A stretch of 46,375 nucleotides of DNA from an uncultured Bacteroidales bacterium (GTDB taxonomy: Bacteria; Bacteroidota; Bacteroidia; Bacteroidales; UBA932). The stretch is taken from assembly GCA_900321715.1 (NCBI GenBank), contig ONXC01000019.1:1-46375 (forward strand), in the 5' to 3' direction. The first letter of the stretch is position 1. The number at the start of each line of letters is the position of its first letter. Of the stretch, positions 17,414 through 26,974 are shown in pieces. The notes under the pieces are model-generated. The model worked only from the letters and a program-made list of their open reading frames with translations, was not told where the DNA came from and made no database searches. A program made the position numbers and the translations under genes.

Positions 17414-18752
17414 TGGCACTAATTCCTATTCACTGGTGGAACAAGGAAGTTCGTAACTTCAAGATTTCACAGGAAAGCTTCAGAAAACAGCCCTGGGCAA
17501 ACGGCATCATCCTGCTTGGATGCGTGGTGATTGCAATGCTCCTGGCAAACCTCCCCTTCACAAAACACCTGTACCACGGTTTCCTTCACACGGAACTTAC
17601 CATCCACGTGGCGTCTCCGGACGGCCTTCTGGACTGGTATTTCCCGCACGGAATGACCATGGAGAAGTTTATCAACGACATCCTCATGGTGATCTTCTTC
17701 TTCACCGTGGGCCTTGAGATCAAACGTGAGGTTGTGTGCGGGGAACTTTCCTCCTTCAAGAAAGCCATCCTCCCCGTGATTGCGGCTTTTGGCGGAGTAA
17801 TTGTACCTGCAACCATTTACGCCATTGTGAACCACGGCACTGCCGCCGCTTCCGGCTGGGGCATCCCTACGGCAACGGATATCGCGTTTGCTATCGGCAT
17901 ACTTTCAATCCTTGGAGACAAAGTTCCCGTATCCCTTAAGGTATTCCTGACGGCACTAGCCATTGCCGATGACCTCATAGCCATCCTTGTGGTGGCCTTC
18001 TTCTACGGCGGGCATATCAATCTTCCTCTGCTGTTTATTGCCCTGGTTGTCATTCTCGCGGTATCCACGCCACCATGACCGGTGTTGTGATTGCCCTCCT
18101 CATCCCCATGGACGCCCGCTACAACAAGGCAAAATTCCACCGCAGGGCAAAGATCCTCTACGAAGGCCTTGTGGAAAGCGAGGAAGTCCACACGTCGGAA
18201 TCCTTCCCCAACGGTCCCCAGAGGTATTATCTCAGGCACCTGAGCGGCCTCACCAAGAGAACCATACCCCCGTCCTACAGGCTTGAGCACAGGCTTAATC
18301 CGGTTGTGAACTTCTTCATTATGCCGGTCTTCGCCCTTGCAAATGCCGGTGTTGAAATTACGGACATCTCCTATTTCAACGTGTTCCAGTGGAGCCCCGC
18401 CCTTGGCGGAGTGGGCCTTGGAATATTCCTGGGACTGCTTCTTGGAAAGCCCATCGGCATAACACTTGCCTCATGGCTTGCAATCAAGCTTAAGGTTGGA
18501 GCAATGCCTTCCAAGGCATCCTGGCCCATGCTCTTTGCCGTTGCCTGCCTTGGCGGTATAGGATTTACAATGTCCATCTTTGTGGACACCCTGTCTTTTG
18601 GCGGGGCCAATATCACCCCGGAACTCACGCAGCACCTCAGGGACGCCGGCAAGATTGCCGTGCTTCTGGGATCGCTTGCTGCAGGCATTCTGGGCTCACT
18701 GGCCATCACGGTTGTATCGGCCATAGAAAAAGGTAAAAAAGCTAAAAAATAA
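17413..18752 (+). pseudogene. nhaA: Na+/H+ antiporter NhaA, disrupted by an internal out-of-frame deletion
   Basis: Two frames together encode NhaA. The first (17413-18078) contains FFFTVGLEIKREV, GWGIPTATDIAFAIGIL and LTALAIADDLIAILVVAFFY, which includes the conserved ion-binding aspartate pair. The second reads from about 18063 to 18752 with IHATMTGVVIALLIP, NPVVNFFIMPVFALANAGV and the C-terminal helices. At the junction (18058-18064) the segment that normally lies between them (about 25-30 residues with NRLG ... LWxxxLxSGVHAT, one membrane helix) is missing, and the reading frame changes. It would not make a full antiporter unless the lesion is an assembly error. An internal ATG at 18075 could start the second half. 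Confidence 0.85.
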
Positions 18753-19499
18753 ATGGGACTGTTAAACGGAAAAGTGGCCCTCATAACAGGCGCCGCACGC
18801 GGCATTGGCAAGGCCATTGCCCTGAAATTCGCCTCTGAAGGGGCTTCAATCGCATTCACGGACCTTGTGATCAACGAGTCCGCAGAGGAAACCGTAAAAG
18901 AACTTGAAGCCTTTGGCGTAAAGGTTAAGGCTTACGCCTCCAATGCGGCCGATTTCGAGGCCACGCAGGAGGTTGTAGCAGAGATAGAGAAGGAATTCGG
19001 CCGCGTTGATATCCTTGTAAACAACGCCGGAATCACCAAGGACGGTCTTGTGATGCGCATGAGTGAGGCTCAGTGGGACGCTGTCATAGATGTCAATATG
19101 AAGAGCGCCTTCAACTTCCTTCATGCAGTTGTGCCCATCATGGCACGCCAGAAGGGAGGAAGCATCATCAATATGGCATCCATCGCCGGCCAGACCGGTA
19201 ATCCCGGCCAGGTGAACTACTCGGCCTCCAAAGCCGGCCTCATTGCAATGGCAAAGTCCGTTGCAAAGGAGATGGGCCCCCGCGGAGTGAGGGCAAACGC
19301 CATTGCCCCCGGATATGTCATCACTGAAATGACGGAAGTCCTGCCCCAGGCCGTGAAGGATGAATTCATCAAGCTTATCCCCCTCAAACGCGGTGCAACC
19401 GTGGAAGAGATAGCCAATACCGCACTGTATCTGGCATCTGACCTTTCCTCATATGTCACAGGTCAGGTAATTGCCGTAAACGGCGGAATGTACTGCTAA
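18753..19499 (+). CDS. fabG: 3-oxoacyl-[acyl-carrier-protein] reductase
   Basis: 248-residue short-chain dehydrogenase that reduces 3-oxoacyl-ACP with NADPH in fatty acid elongation. Visible motifs are TGAARGIG (cofactor binding, residues 12-19), NNAG, the catalytic Ser in INMASIAGQTG and YSASKAG (Tyr and Lys). The ending VTGQVIAVNGGMYC is typical of FabG. The start codon directly follows the nhaA stop, and its own stop overlaps the AraC-family gene by one base, so the genes 16178-20530 form one tightly packed block. Confidence 0.92.
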   Translation: MGLLNGKVALITGAARGIGKAIALKFASEGASIAFTDLVINESAEETVKELEAFGVKVKAYASNAADFEATQEVVAEIEKEFGRVDILVNNAGITKDGLVMRMSEAQWDAVIDVNMKSAFNFLHAVVPIMARQKGGSIINMASIAGQTGNPGQVNYSASKAGLIAMAKSVAKEMGPRGVRANAIAPGYVITEMTEVLPQAVKDEFIKLIPLKRGATVEEIANTALYLASDLSSYVTGQVIAVNGGMYC

Positions 19500-20530
19500 T
19501 GTACCACCTTGCATCAGTTATGCCTTTTATGGTGTGTCTGGTATGGACCACCATATTTCTCCTGGAGTACAGGAAGTCAGACCCCGCGCGTAGGGCCCTG
19601 ACAGTTTTCGGCATAGCTGCAACGCTGCTGTATTTCTGTCACTATCTGCATTTCAACGGCCTGCAAAGCGTTTATTCAGAGAGCATGTACTACCTTTGCA
19701 ACCTCTCCGTCTATCCGCTTTACTCTCTTTACGTGAAATGCCTTACGGAAAAGAGGGTTCCCGGCGCACTGAACCTTCTCTGGTTTTTGCCGGCAGCAAT
19801 AGTCCTGGTCATTTCGCTCACCGGACTTGTAAGGGACAGTTACGTGTTCCAGCTCACGGAGCAAATTCTGTTTGCGCTCATTTCCATGTCCGCAACCATT
19901 GTGGCGGCAATCAATCTTTTCCGTTTCAGGGCCAGAGTAGACAACTACTACTCCAATCCCGGAGAAAAGAGGCTGAACCCCATTATGTCCCTGATTGCGC
20001 TCCTGCTTGCCACAGCCCTTGCCTCTTTTACGGTCAATATCATCGGCCGGGATAATTTCATGGCGACGGACAACCTCTTCATCCCCGCGGCACTGTTTTC
20101 CGTCCTGCTGTTCACAATCTTCTACGTTGGCTATAAGACTGCGCTCCCGCGTGAGGAGGTGAGACTGGAGACGGCACCCGCGCCCGAAGACCAGGATATA
20201 TCGGCCACGGAGGCACTTATGGAGAAGATTCACCAGCAGATGGAAGTCCAGCAGATCTTCCGCTCAAAGGGCCTTACGGTTGCCGATCTAGCAGAGTCCG
20301 TGGGCTCCAACAGGACGTATGTATCGGCCTGCATAAACAATGAGGCGGGGCAGTCTTTCTCAGACTACGTGAACAAATGGCGCATTGATTATGCCATGAA
20401 GCTGTTGAAATCCGACCCAACCCTTACAATTGCAGAGGTGGCCGATAAAGCCGGTTTCACAGACCGCACAACGTTCTACCGGAGCTTCAAGAAGATCTCC
20501 GGAATGAGCCCTACCGAATGGCTTAAATAG
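19499..20530 (+). CDS. Membrane-anchored AraC-family transcriptional regulator
   Basis: 343 residues. The first 215 carry six or seven hydrophobic helices; the last 100 form an AraC/XylS DNA-binding domain (LTVADLAESVGSNRTYVSACINNEAGQSFSDYVNKWRIDYAMKLL ... TIAEVADKAGFTDRTTFYRSFKKISGMSPTEW). This arrangement is common in Bacteroidetes and suggests that a signal at the inner membrane controls a DNA-binding domain in the cytoplasm. ATG overlaps the fabG stop. The target genes are unknown; the divergent or adjacent envelope lipoproteins (20534-22973, convergent) are not obviously controlled by it. Confidence 0.88.
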   Translation: MYHLASVMPFMVCLVWTTIFLLEYRKSDPARRALTVFGIAATLLYFCHYLHFNGLQSVYSESMYYLCNLSVYPLYSLYVKCLTEKRVPGALNLLWFLPAAIVLVISLTGLVRDSYVFQLTEQILFALISMSATIVAAINLFRFRARVDNYYSNPGEKRLNPIMSLIALLLATALASFTVNIIGRDNFMATDNLFIPAALFSVLLFTIFYVGYKTALPREEVRLETAPAPEDQDISATEALMEKIHQQMEVQQIFRSKGLTVADLAESVGSNRTYVSACINNEAGQSFSDYVNKWRIDYAMKLLKSDPTLTIAEVADKAGFTDRTTFYRSFKKISGMSPTEWLK

Positions 20531-20533
20531 GGA

Positions 20534-21784
20534 TTAATAGTACTCTATTGTCCTTGAGAGAGAGCCGTCCTCCACTTCTCCGTTTGGACCGCCAACGGCA
20601 ATCATATACTTAGTCTTGTAGGAGGTCCAGTTGCCGTGGGAGTCGTATTCGAATTCCCAGGTAGTGGGACGGGTCCAGGGCTCATCTGAATCCTCATTGA
20701 AACGCTCCTGCATCTCTACAAGGTCTCCGGCTTCATTGTATTTATAGGTCTCCCAGTAACCGAACACGAATAGGGAGTCGTGGGGTTTTCCGGGCTGGCA
20801 GTCCCATCTATTGGTGCAGATATAGCGTTTCTGGTCTGTGTAGAACTCCGTTATACCGTCCGGACCTTCCAGCCTGAGGGGCATTCCGTTGTCCTGCCAG
20901 GTCATGGAGGTAATCTCATAGAAAATCCTTCCATCGGAACCGATTGCTCCGGATGAGGGATAATTGCCGCTGTAGATTATGGGGTCATAGGCCAGTTCCC
21001 AATCCTGATCGTTCGGCACCCTCTCTCCCGACTCAGGATCGATGTGGTAATTATTGGTGGAATATACCAGGTTCCCGTCACCATTAAACTGGTAAGTAAC
21101 GTCCGTGACTGGCCAAATGTTGTTAATTGAGTTGCAGTTGACTATTTGAATGGCAGAAAGGTCCTTCATTATGATGGCGTTGCCATACATCTCAACATCG
21201 TGCTCGCAGAATGATTCCGGGCTCAGGTGGCGGAAGGCATAGAAACTGGAGAAGGAAGAATCGTCAGGACGCACCCACACGTATTTTCCAGGATTGTTAT
21301 ACTCATACGTCCAGGTATAAAGGCTCGCCCAATTGTCAAACTCCATCCCGCCTTTCTGCGTGCTGCGGCCGAAGGTTTTCTTAATCAAGCGACCGTTATC
21401 GTCATATTCGTATTGTTCCATCCATTCTCCGCGGGGGCTGTCGGGGTCTACATCGCGGATGATGGTGAGGTTGCCGGCCTCGTTATACTCGTACTCCCTA
21501 TGGGCTTTGAAAGACATGTACCATTTCTTCACCGGACCACGGAAACCGGCCCTTTCGCGGTCGGAGCGCTCCCAGTAATTGGTCTCATACCAGGCTTCGG
21601 GGGCGAACTTATCATCTCCGCCGCCGGGATTTGTATCATCTCCTGGGGTTGTGTCATCACCGGGGGTAGTATCATCACCGGGGTTCTGCTCATCCTGCTT
21701 CTCATCGGGCTTGTGTTCAGGCTGGACGGGGGCGGTGCAGGCAAACACCAGACACGCTGCCGCAAATAACAAGATCCGTTTCAT
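20534..21784 (-). CDS. YD-repeat-like lipoprotein, paralog 1
   Basis: 416 residues starting at MKRILLFAAA, with a lipobox (LVFACTAP). A low-complexity acidic linker with repeated NPGDDT-type hexapeptides (about 30-55) follows, then beta-hairpin repeats of the RHS/YD type (YEYNEAGNLTIIRD, YEYDDNGRLIKKTF, YKYNEAGDLVEMQE, FEYDSHGNWTSYKTKY). It is a surface or periplasmic protein of unknown function. It directly follows its paralog (stop at 21786, start at 21784, with an overlap-free spacing of one base). The linker looks like a stalk holding the repeat domain away from the membrane. Confidence 0.78.
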   Translation of the reverse strand: MKRILLFAAACLVFACTAPVQPEHKPDEKQDEQNPGDDTTPGDDTTPGDDTNPGGGDDKFAPEAWYETNYWERSDRERAGFRGPVKKWYMSFKAHREYEYNEAGNLTIIRDVDPDSPRGEWMEQYEYDDNGRLIKKTFGRSTQKGGMEFDNWASLYTWTYEYNNPGKYVWVRPDDSSFSSFYAFRHLSPESFCEHDVEMYGNAIIMKDLSAIQIVNCNSINNIWPVTDVTYQFNGDGNLVYSTNNYHIDPESGERVPNDQDWELAYDPIIYSGNYPSSGAIGSDGRIFYEITSMTWQDNGMPLRLEGPDGITEFYTDQKRYICTNRWDCQPGKPHDSLFVFGYWETYKYNEAGDLVEMQERFNEDSDEPWTRPTTWEFEYDSHGNWTSYKTKYMIAVGGPNGEVEDGSLSRTIEYY

Positions 21785-21785
21785 A

Positions 21786-22973
21786 TTACTCAAAATATTC
21801 TATTTCATTGTAAACGGTATGGGTACTTTTGCCATACTCCGTGCCATCCCAGAAGAGGGGCGTGATGGCTTCCTTACGGCTGGTCCAGTTGCCGTATTTG
21901 TCGTAGGTATAATCAGTAAAGTCGTTGTAATGGAGACCAAACTGCTCATCTCCTATATCAAGGCTGCTTTTCACAAGGTCAAAATGCTCATCATAGAAGT
22001 ATTCCTGCCCGCGCATTCCGCCCCAATCTGAATATCCGTAGTGCTTCAGGGGCAGGACCGTACGGCTGTTCTGAGCATATTCGTATGTTTCCCCTCCGTG
22101 AACCCACTTGGCGGGAAGTCCGTTAGGCTGCCACTCAACTTCAATCTCAGTTGTGCCAAGGTCTGTTGAATAACGGCTGTAGACGGGAAGTCCATCCTTG
22201 TAGGTCAGATAATGTATTTCAACTTCCTCGGCGAGATTATTGTTATCCTGCCCGTATTTCCTGGTGAGGGTAATGGTGAGGTTTCCGTCTTCTCCAAAGA
22301 CATATTCATAGTCGCGGATATCTGTCCAGAAGCCCTCTCCGATCCTTTCAAAATGCACCTTGGAGAGCCCTTTCATTATGCCAAAAAGGTCCTGGCAATC
22401 GGCATAGCCACCATCTTCATCCACAAGCACCCCGTACATATGAATCCAGTTACTGCCGTTCACGGCCACATAACGGTCTCCGTTATTGTACTCACAGGTA
22501 TAACCGTATTTCTCGTAAGGGGTTTGGAACTCCATTTTTATCCTATGGCCGGCATCGTCATAGGTGTATGTATAGGAATGGTTGTATTCGTCCGTATCAA
22601 TATGTTTGTACTCGTTCTTGATGAGGTGACCGGCTTCATCGAAGGTGTAGATGTTGTAGCGGTCGTCCACGTATTGGGGTGTACTCCGGTGAATGGATTT
22701 GACCGGGCCGCGGATTCCGGCCTTCTGACGGTCCGTGCGGTCCCAGAAGAAGGTGTTATACCAGTCCGGATCCGAGAAATCAGGGTCTACGGTTCCGGGG
22801 TTGGTATCATCCCCGGGATTAGTATCATCCCCGGGATTAGTATCATCACCTGGATTGGTGTTGTTTCCGGGATCCTGATTATCCTGCCCCTGAGGTTTCT
22901 GCTCCGGCTGTGCAGGGGCGGTGCAGGCAAAAGCCAAAGCGCCCATAATAAGTACTGACAAAATACGTTTCAT
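21786..22973 (-). CDS. YD-repeat-like lipoprotein, paralog 2
   Basis: About 395 residues starting at MKRILSVLIM (22973); upstream in-frame codons to 23039 lie over the promoter. Signal peptide with lipobox LAFACTAP, a stalk of tandem NPGDDT hexapeptides, then YD-like repeats (YTFDEAGHLIKNEY, YTYDDAGHRIKMEF, YTYDKYGNWTSRKE). About half of the framework positions match the downstream paralog, so this is a tandem duplication with diverged repeats. A -7-like TATATTTG (23008-23001) lies upstream. The pair is likely one transcription unit; function unknown. Confidence 0.78.
   Translation of the reverse strand: MKRILSVLIMGALAFACTAPAQPEQKPQGQDNQDPGNNTNPGDDTNPGDDTNPGDDTNPGTVDPDFSDPDWYNTFFWDRTDRQKAGIRGPVKSIHRSTPQYVDDRYNIYTFDEAGHLIKNEYKHIDTDEYNHSYTYTYDDAGHRIKMEFQTPYEKYGYTCEYNNGDRYVAVNGSNWIHMYGVLVDEDGGYADCQDLFGIMKGLSKVHFERIGEGFWTDIRDYEYVFGEDGNLTITLTRKYGQDNNNLAEEVEIHYLTYKDGLPVYSRYSTDLGTTEIEVEWQPNGLPAKWVHGGETYEYAQNSRTVLPLKHYGYSDWGGMRGQEYFYDEHFDLVKSSLDIGDEQFGLHYNDFTDYTYDKYGNWTSRKEAITPLFWDGTEYGKSTHTVYNEIEYFE
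22796..22855 (-). repeat. 18-bp tandem repeat encoding the NPGDDT stalk
   Basis: Units containing TATCAT recur at 22805, 22823 and 22841, a period of 18 bases, each encoding NPGDDT. A shorter, more diverged version occurs in the downstream paralog near 21630-21685. Such a repeat can change copy number by slippage without breaking the frame. Confidence 0.8.
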
Positions 22974-23012
22974 ATAACTCGTAATGTTATAGTTAACGCA
23001 CAAATATAAAAA

Positions 23013-23039
23013 ATGCCACTCAAAAAAACGGAGTGGCAT
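23013..23039. promoter_or_regulatory. Inverted repeat in the divergent region before glnN
   Basis: ATGCCACTC (23013-23021) and GAGTGGCAT (23031-23039) form a 9-bp perfect stem around an A-rich 9-base loop. No gene ends here, so it is more likely an operator or leader structure than a terminator. Confidence 0.5.
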
Positions 23040-23088
23040 ATATCAAAAGATAAATAATATGTTGCAAATCGTAAAAATGCCGGTTTTT

Positions 23089-23120
23089 CTTGATTATTCC
23101 GGAGAAAATAGCCAACTTTG
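23089..23120 (+). promoter_or_regulatory. Promoter of glnN-pyrG
   Basis: CTTG (23089-23092) and CAACTTTG (23113-23120) are 20 bases apart; the -7 box differs from TAnnTTTG only in its first base. The ATG at 23147 is 26 bases downstream. Confidence 0.55.
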
Positions 23121-23146
23121 AGTCCCGTATTGATTTTTTGATCATT

Positions 23147-25303
23147 ATGGGAAATCTAAGATTTGACGTGGTGCAGGACGCCTTTAAAAAGAAGGCCGCC
23201 ACAATAGACACCCCCGCAGGCAAAACCTCGGAATTCTTTGGGTCTCAAGTCTTTAACCGCTCCAAAATGAAACAGTACCTGGACGCCTCCACATATGAGA
23301 GGCTGGTCCACTGTATTGACCAGGAAGAGCCGCTTGATGCCAAGACGGCCGACAAAGTTGCCGCCGGAATGAAAAAATGGGCTCTGGAGCACGGAGCCAC
23401 TCACGTAACCCACTGGTTCCAGCCCCTCACTGAGGGAACCGCAGAGAAACACGACTCCATAGAACAGTTTGACGGCAAGGCCCTTGTGCAGCAGGAGCCA
23501 GACGCATCGTCCTTCCCTAACGGTGGTATCCGCGCCACTTTTGAAGCACGCGGATATACTGCCTGGGATCCAACCTCACCGGTATTCATCCAGGACGATA
23601 CGCTATGTGTTCCGTCTGTGTTTATAGCATACACAGGAGAAGCGCTGGACTATAAAACCCCTCTCAAAAAGGCCCTGAAGGCCGTTTCAGACGCTGCTGT
23701 GCCTATCTGCCGCCTCTTTGACCCTAAGGTAAACCGAGTGTTCTCTTACCTTGGCTGGGAGCAGGAGTATTTCCTTGTGGATGAGGACCTTTATGCGGCA
23801 AGGCCGGACCTTATGCTCACCGGACGCACCCTCATGGGGCATTCATCCTCCAAGAACCAGCAGCTGAGCGACCACTATTTTGCAGCCATCCCTTCACGCG
23901 TGGCCGCGTTCATGAAAGATGTTGAAGTGGCCGGGCTCAAGCTGGGAATTCCCCTACGAACACGCCACAACGAGGTTGCCCCCAACCAGTTTGAAATGGC
24001 CCCAGTCTATGAAGAAGCCAACCTCGCCAACGACCATAACCAGATGATTATGAACGTGATGACGCGCATCGCGCGGAAGCATGGCTTTGTGGTCCTCTTC
24101 CACGAGAAACCCTTTGAGGGGATCAACGGAAGCGGCAAGCACAACAACTGGTCGCTGGGGACCGACACCGGAGTTCAGCTTCTGGCCCCCGGCAAAGACG
24201 CTAAAGGCAATCTCCAGTTTGTAACGTTCTTCGTAAACATCCTGGCTGCCGTGCAAAGGCACAACGGTCTTCTCAAAGCTAGCGTAGCAAGCGCCAACAA
24301 TGCCCACAGGCTTGGCGCGCATGAAGCGCCGCCGGCCATCGTATCGGCCTTCCTGGGTCAGACTATGACGGCCGTGCTCCGCAAACTCCTTGAGGTTCCG
24401 TCAGATACGCCCATTGAGATTGCCGGTAAGAAAGGCCGAAAGGTGGGGCTGGTGGAAATCCCGGAAATCTTTGTGGACAATACGGACCGTAACCGCACAT
24501 CACCATTTGCCTTCACCGGCAACCGTTTTGAATTCAGGGCTGTAGGATCAAGCGCCAACTGCGCCGGTTCCCTCACTGTGCTGAGCGCTGCCGTCGCGCA
24601 GCAGTTCAAGGCCTTCAAGGCCGATGTTGACAAAGCCATGGCCGCCGGAAAACCCGTGGAAACTGCCGTAATGGACTGCCTGAAGCCGCTAATCGCATCG
24701 ATTCTTGACACAATCTGCTTTGAGGGCAACGGCTATTCGGATGAATGGAAGGCCGAGGCCGCCCGCCGCGGTCTTGACACGGAATCCAGCGTTCCCAAGA
24801 TGTTCTGCAAGTTTACGTCGGCCGAGGCCGTGGAGCTTTTCACCGGCCAGGCCATCTGCAGTCTTAGAGAGCTTGAAGCCAGGGCCGACGTCAGGTGGCA
24901 GACCTACTCCACCAAAGTGCTTATAGAAGCCCGTATGGCCGCGCGTATGGCCCTCAACCACGTCCTACCCGCAGGCCTCGCATATCAGCGCAAACTGCTT
25001 GAGAACCTGGACCTTATGCGCCAGAACTTCCCTGGAGAGTACATGGTGATGGGCGCAACGCAAATCGGCCTCATAAAAGAATGCTCTGAGATTATAGACA
25101 GCATCCGCAGCCGGGCCGGAGAACTTGACCGCGCAAGGGAAAAGGCCGAAGCCCTGGAAGAGGCCTATCCCAAGGCCATTGCAGCGGAGAAAGCCGCATC
25201 GGCCCTTATGTGCCTGAGGGAAAGCATTGACGCCCTTGAAGAAATTACCGATAATGCCATTTGGCCCCTGCCCAAATACAGGGAACTGCTATTTATCAGT
25301 TAG
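23147..25303 (+). CDS. glnN: Glutamine synthetase type III
   Basis: ATP-dependent synthesis of glutamine from glutamate and ammonia. About 718 residues when started at MGNLRFDVVQ (23147), close to the roughly 700-730 residues of Bacteroides GlnN; the longer frame from 23090 lies over the promoter. Type III signatures include FNRSKMKQYL at the N-terminus, GWEQEYFLVDE, RHNEVAPNQFEMAPVYEEANLANDHNQ, and GSGKHNNWSL. The stop is 2 bases before the pyrG start, so both are co-transcribed. The product supplies glutamine for the two amidotransferases encoded next. Confidence 0.96.
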   Translation: MGNLRFDVVQDAFKKKAATIDTPAGKTSEFFGSQVFNRSKMKQYLDASTYERLVHCIDQEEPLDAKTADKVAAGMKKWALEHGATHVTHWFQPLTEGTAEKHDSIEQFDGKALVQQEPDASSFPNGGIRATFEARGYTAWDPTSPVFIQDDTLCVPSVFIAYTGEALDYKTPLKKALKAVSDAAVPICRLFDPKVNRVFSYLGWEQEYFLVDEDLYAARPDLMLTGRTLMGHSSSKNQQLSDHYFAAIPSRVAAFMKDVEVAGLKLGIPLRTRHNEVAPNQFEMAPVYEEANLANDHNQMIMNVMTRIARKHGFVVLFHEKPFEGINGSGKHNNWSLGTDTGVQLLAPGKDAKGNLQFVTFFVNILAAVQRHNGLLKASVASANNAHRLGAHEAPPAIVSAFLGQTMTAVLRKLLEVPSDTPIEIAGKKGRKVGLVEIPEIFVDNTDRNRTSPFAFTGNRFEFRAVGSSANCAGSLTVLSAAVAQQFKAFKADVDKAMAAGKPVETAVMDCLKPLIASILDTICFEGNGYSDEWKAEAARRGLDTESSVPKMFCKFTSAEAVELFTGQAICSLRELEARADVRWQTYSTKVLIEARMAARMALNHVLPAGLAYQRKLLENLDLMRQNFPGEYMVMGATQIGLIKECSEIIDSIRSRAGELDRAREKAEALEEAYPKAIAAEKAASALMCLRESIDALEEITDNAIWPLPKYRELLFIS

Positions 25304-25305
25304 TT

Positions 25306-26919
25306 ATGAACGCAAAATACGTATTTATCACCGGAGGCGTTGTGTCCTCCCTGGGAAAAGGAATAATTGCGGCCTCGCTTGCAAAGCTTCTGCAGGCCCG
25401 CGGGCTTCGAGTCACAATCCAGAAATTTGACCCGTACATCAATATAGATCCGGGAACTCTCAATCCATACGAACACGGGGAATGCTACGTAACCGACGAC
25501 GGGGCTGAAACCGACCTTGACCTGGGCCATTACGAGCGTTTCCTGGGCGTTCCCACCTCCCAGGCCAACAACGTCACCACCGGGCGCGTTTACTATACCG
25601 TCATTACGCATGAACGCGAGGGCGCATACCTTGGAAAGACCGTCCAGATTGTGCCCCATATCACGGATGAAATCAAGCGCCGGATGCTCCTGCTTGGCCA
25701 GACCGGCAAGTATGATGTAATTATCACCGAGGTTGGCGGCACGGTTGGCGATATGGAAAGCCTCCCCTTCATTGAGGCCATGCGCCAGTTGCAGTGGGAA
25801 CTTCCGGAAGGCGACTGCATGTGCATCCATCTGACTCTTGTGCCGTACCTGAGCGCCGCAAAGGAAATCAAGACAAAGCCCACTCAGCACTCCGTCCAGC
25901 AACTCCAGCACGCAGGAGTGATGCCGGATGTGATTGTATGCCGAACGGAGCATCCCCTGGGGCCGGAACTAAGGCGCAAGATTGCCCTTTTCTGCAATGT
26001 CAAGCCCGGTCACGTGATAGAGAGCCAGGACGCCTGGAGCATCTACCAGGTACCGCTGAACATGCACGCGGAGCATCTGGATGACCTTGTGGTGCGCCAA
26101 CTTGGAATAGAGAATTTCAACCAGCCGGACCTGGGCCGATGGAAGGATTTCCTGGAGAATCTCCAGAATCCGTTCCAGGAGGTAAATATCGGCCTTGTGG
26201 GCAAGTACGTTGCCCTTCAGGACGCCTATAAGTCCATTCAGGAAGCCTTTGTGCACGCCGGCGCCGCCTGCCGCTGCAAGGTGAAAGTGCATCTATTCCT
26301 GAGCGACGACATAACGGCCGATAATGTAGCCGGCAAGCTCTCCGGAATGAACGGCATCCTTGTTGCCCCGGGCTTTGGCGAGCGCGGCCTGGAAGGAAAG
26401 ATCCACGCTATTAAGTACGTCCGTGAAAACGGCATCCCTTTCCTTGGAATTTGCCTTGGAATGCAGATGTGCGTGGCGGAATACGCCCGTAATGTTATTG
26501 GCTGGGTCGATGCATCCTCAACAGAACTCAACCCCAAGACCACCCATCCGGTGATAGACCTTATGGAGGAACAGAAAAAGACCACGCTGAAAGGCGGCAC
26601 AATGCGTCTTGGCGCCTATGAGTGCAAACTCACACCGGGTTCACTAGCGGCCAAGATATACGGCTCAGAACTTATCCACGAGCGTCACCGCCACCGCTAT
26701 GAGTTCAACGGAAAATATGCGGCCGATTTTGCCGCCGCCGGTCTTGTGGCTTCAGGCACAAACCCCTCCACCGGCCTTGTGGAAGTGGTGGAACTCCCTA
26801 ATCATCCCTTCTTCATCGGCGTACAGTTCCATCCGGAATACAAGAGCACTCCTGAGAACCCGCATCCACTGTTTGTAGCACTGGTAAAAGCTGCGCTGGA
26901 GAAGAATGCGCGAGGCTAA
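25306..26919 (+). CDS. pyrG: CTP synthase
   Basis: Converts UTP to CTP with ATP and glutamine. About 537 residues from MNAKYVFITG. The N-terminal amidoligase domain has the P-loop-like GGVVSSLGKGI and the conserved DPYINIDPGTLNPYEHGE and EVGGTVGDME. The C-terminal class I glutamine amidotransferase has the nucleophile Cys383 in GICLGMQ and the His/Glu pair in VQFHPEYKS. The start lies 2 bases after glnN; the 5' codons of the longer frame overlap glnN and are not used. Confidence 0.97.
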   Translation: MNAKYVFITGGVVSSLGKGIIAASLAKLLQARGLRVTIQKFDPYINIDPGTLNPYEHGECYVTDDGAETDLDLGHYERFLGVPTSQANNVTTGRVYYTVITHEREGAYLGKTVQIVPHITDEIKRRMLLLGQTGKYDVIITEVGGTVGDMESLPFIEAMRQLQWELPEGDCMCIHLTLVPYLSAAKEIKTKPTQHSVQQLQHAGVMPDVIVCRTEHPLGPELRRKIALFCNVKPGHVIESQDAWSIYQVPLNMHAEHLDDLVVRQLGIENFNQPDLGRWKDFLENLQNPFQEVNIGLVGKYVALQDAYKSIQEAFVHAGAACRCKVKVHLFLSDDITADNVAGKLSGMNGILVAPGFGERGLEGKIHAIKYVRENGIPFLGICLGMQMCVAEYARNVIGWVDASSTELNPKTTHPVIDLMEEQKKTTLKGGTMRLGAYECKLTPGSLAAKIYGSELIHERHRHRYEFNGKYAADFAAAGLVASGTNPSTGLVEVVELPNHPFFIGVQFHPEYKSTPENPHPLFVALVKAALEKNARG

Positions 26920-26974
26920 CCTTGCGCAATGTTTTTTGCCAAAGAATTTGTAACTTGCAGCATATTTCTGGGCT

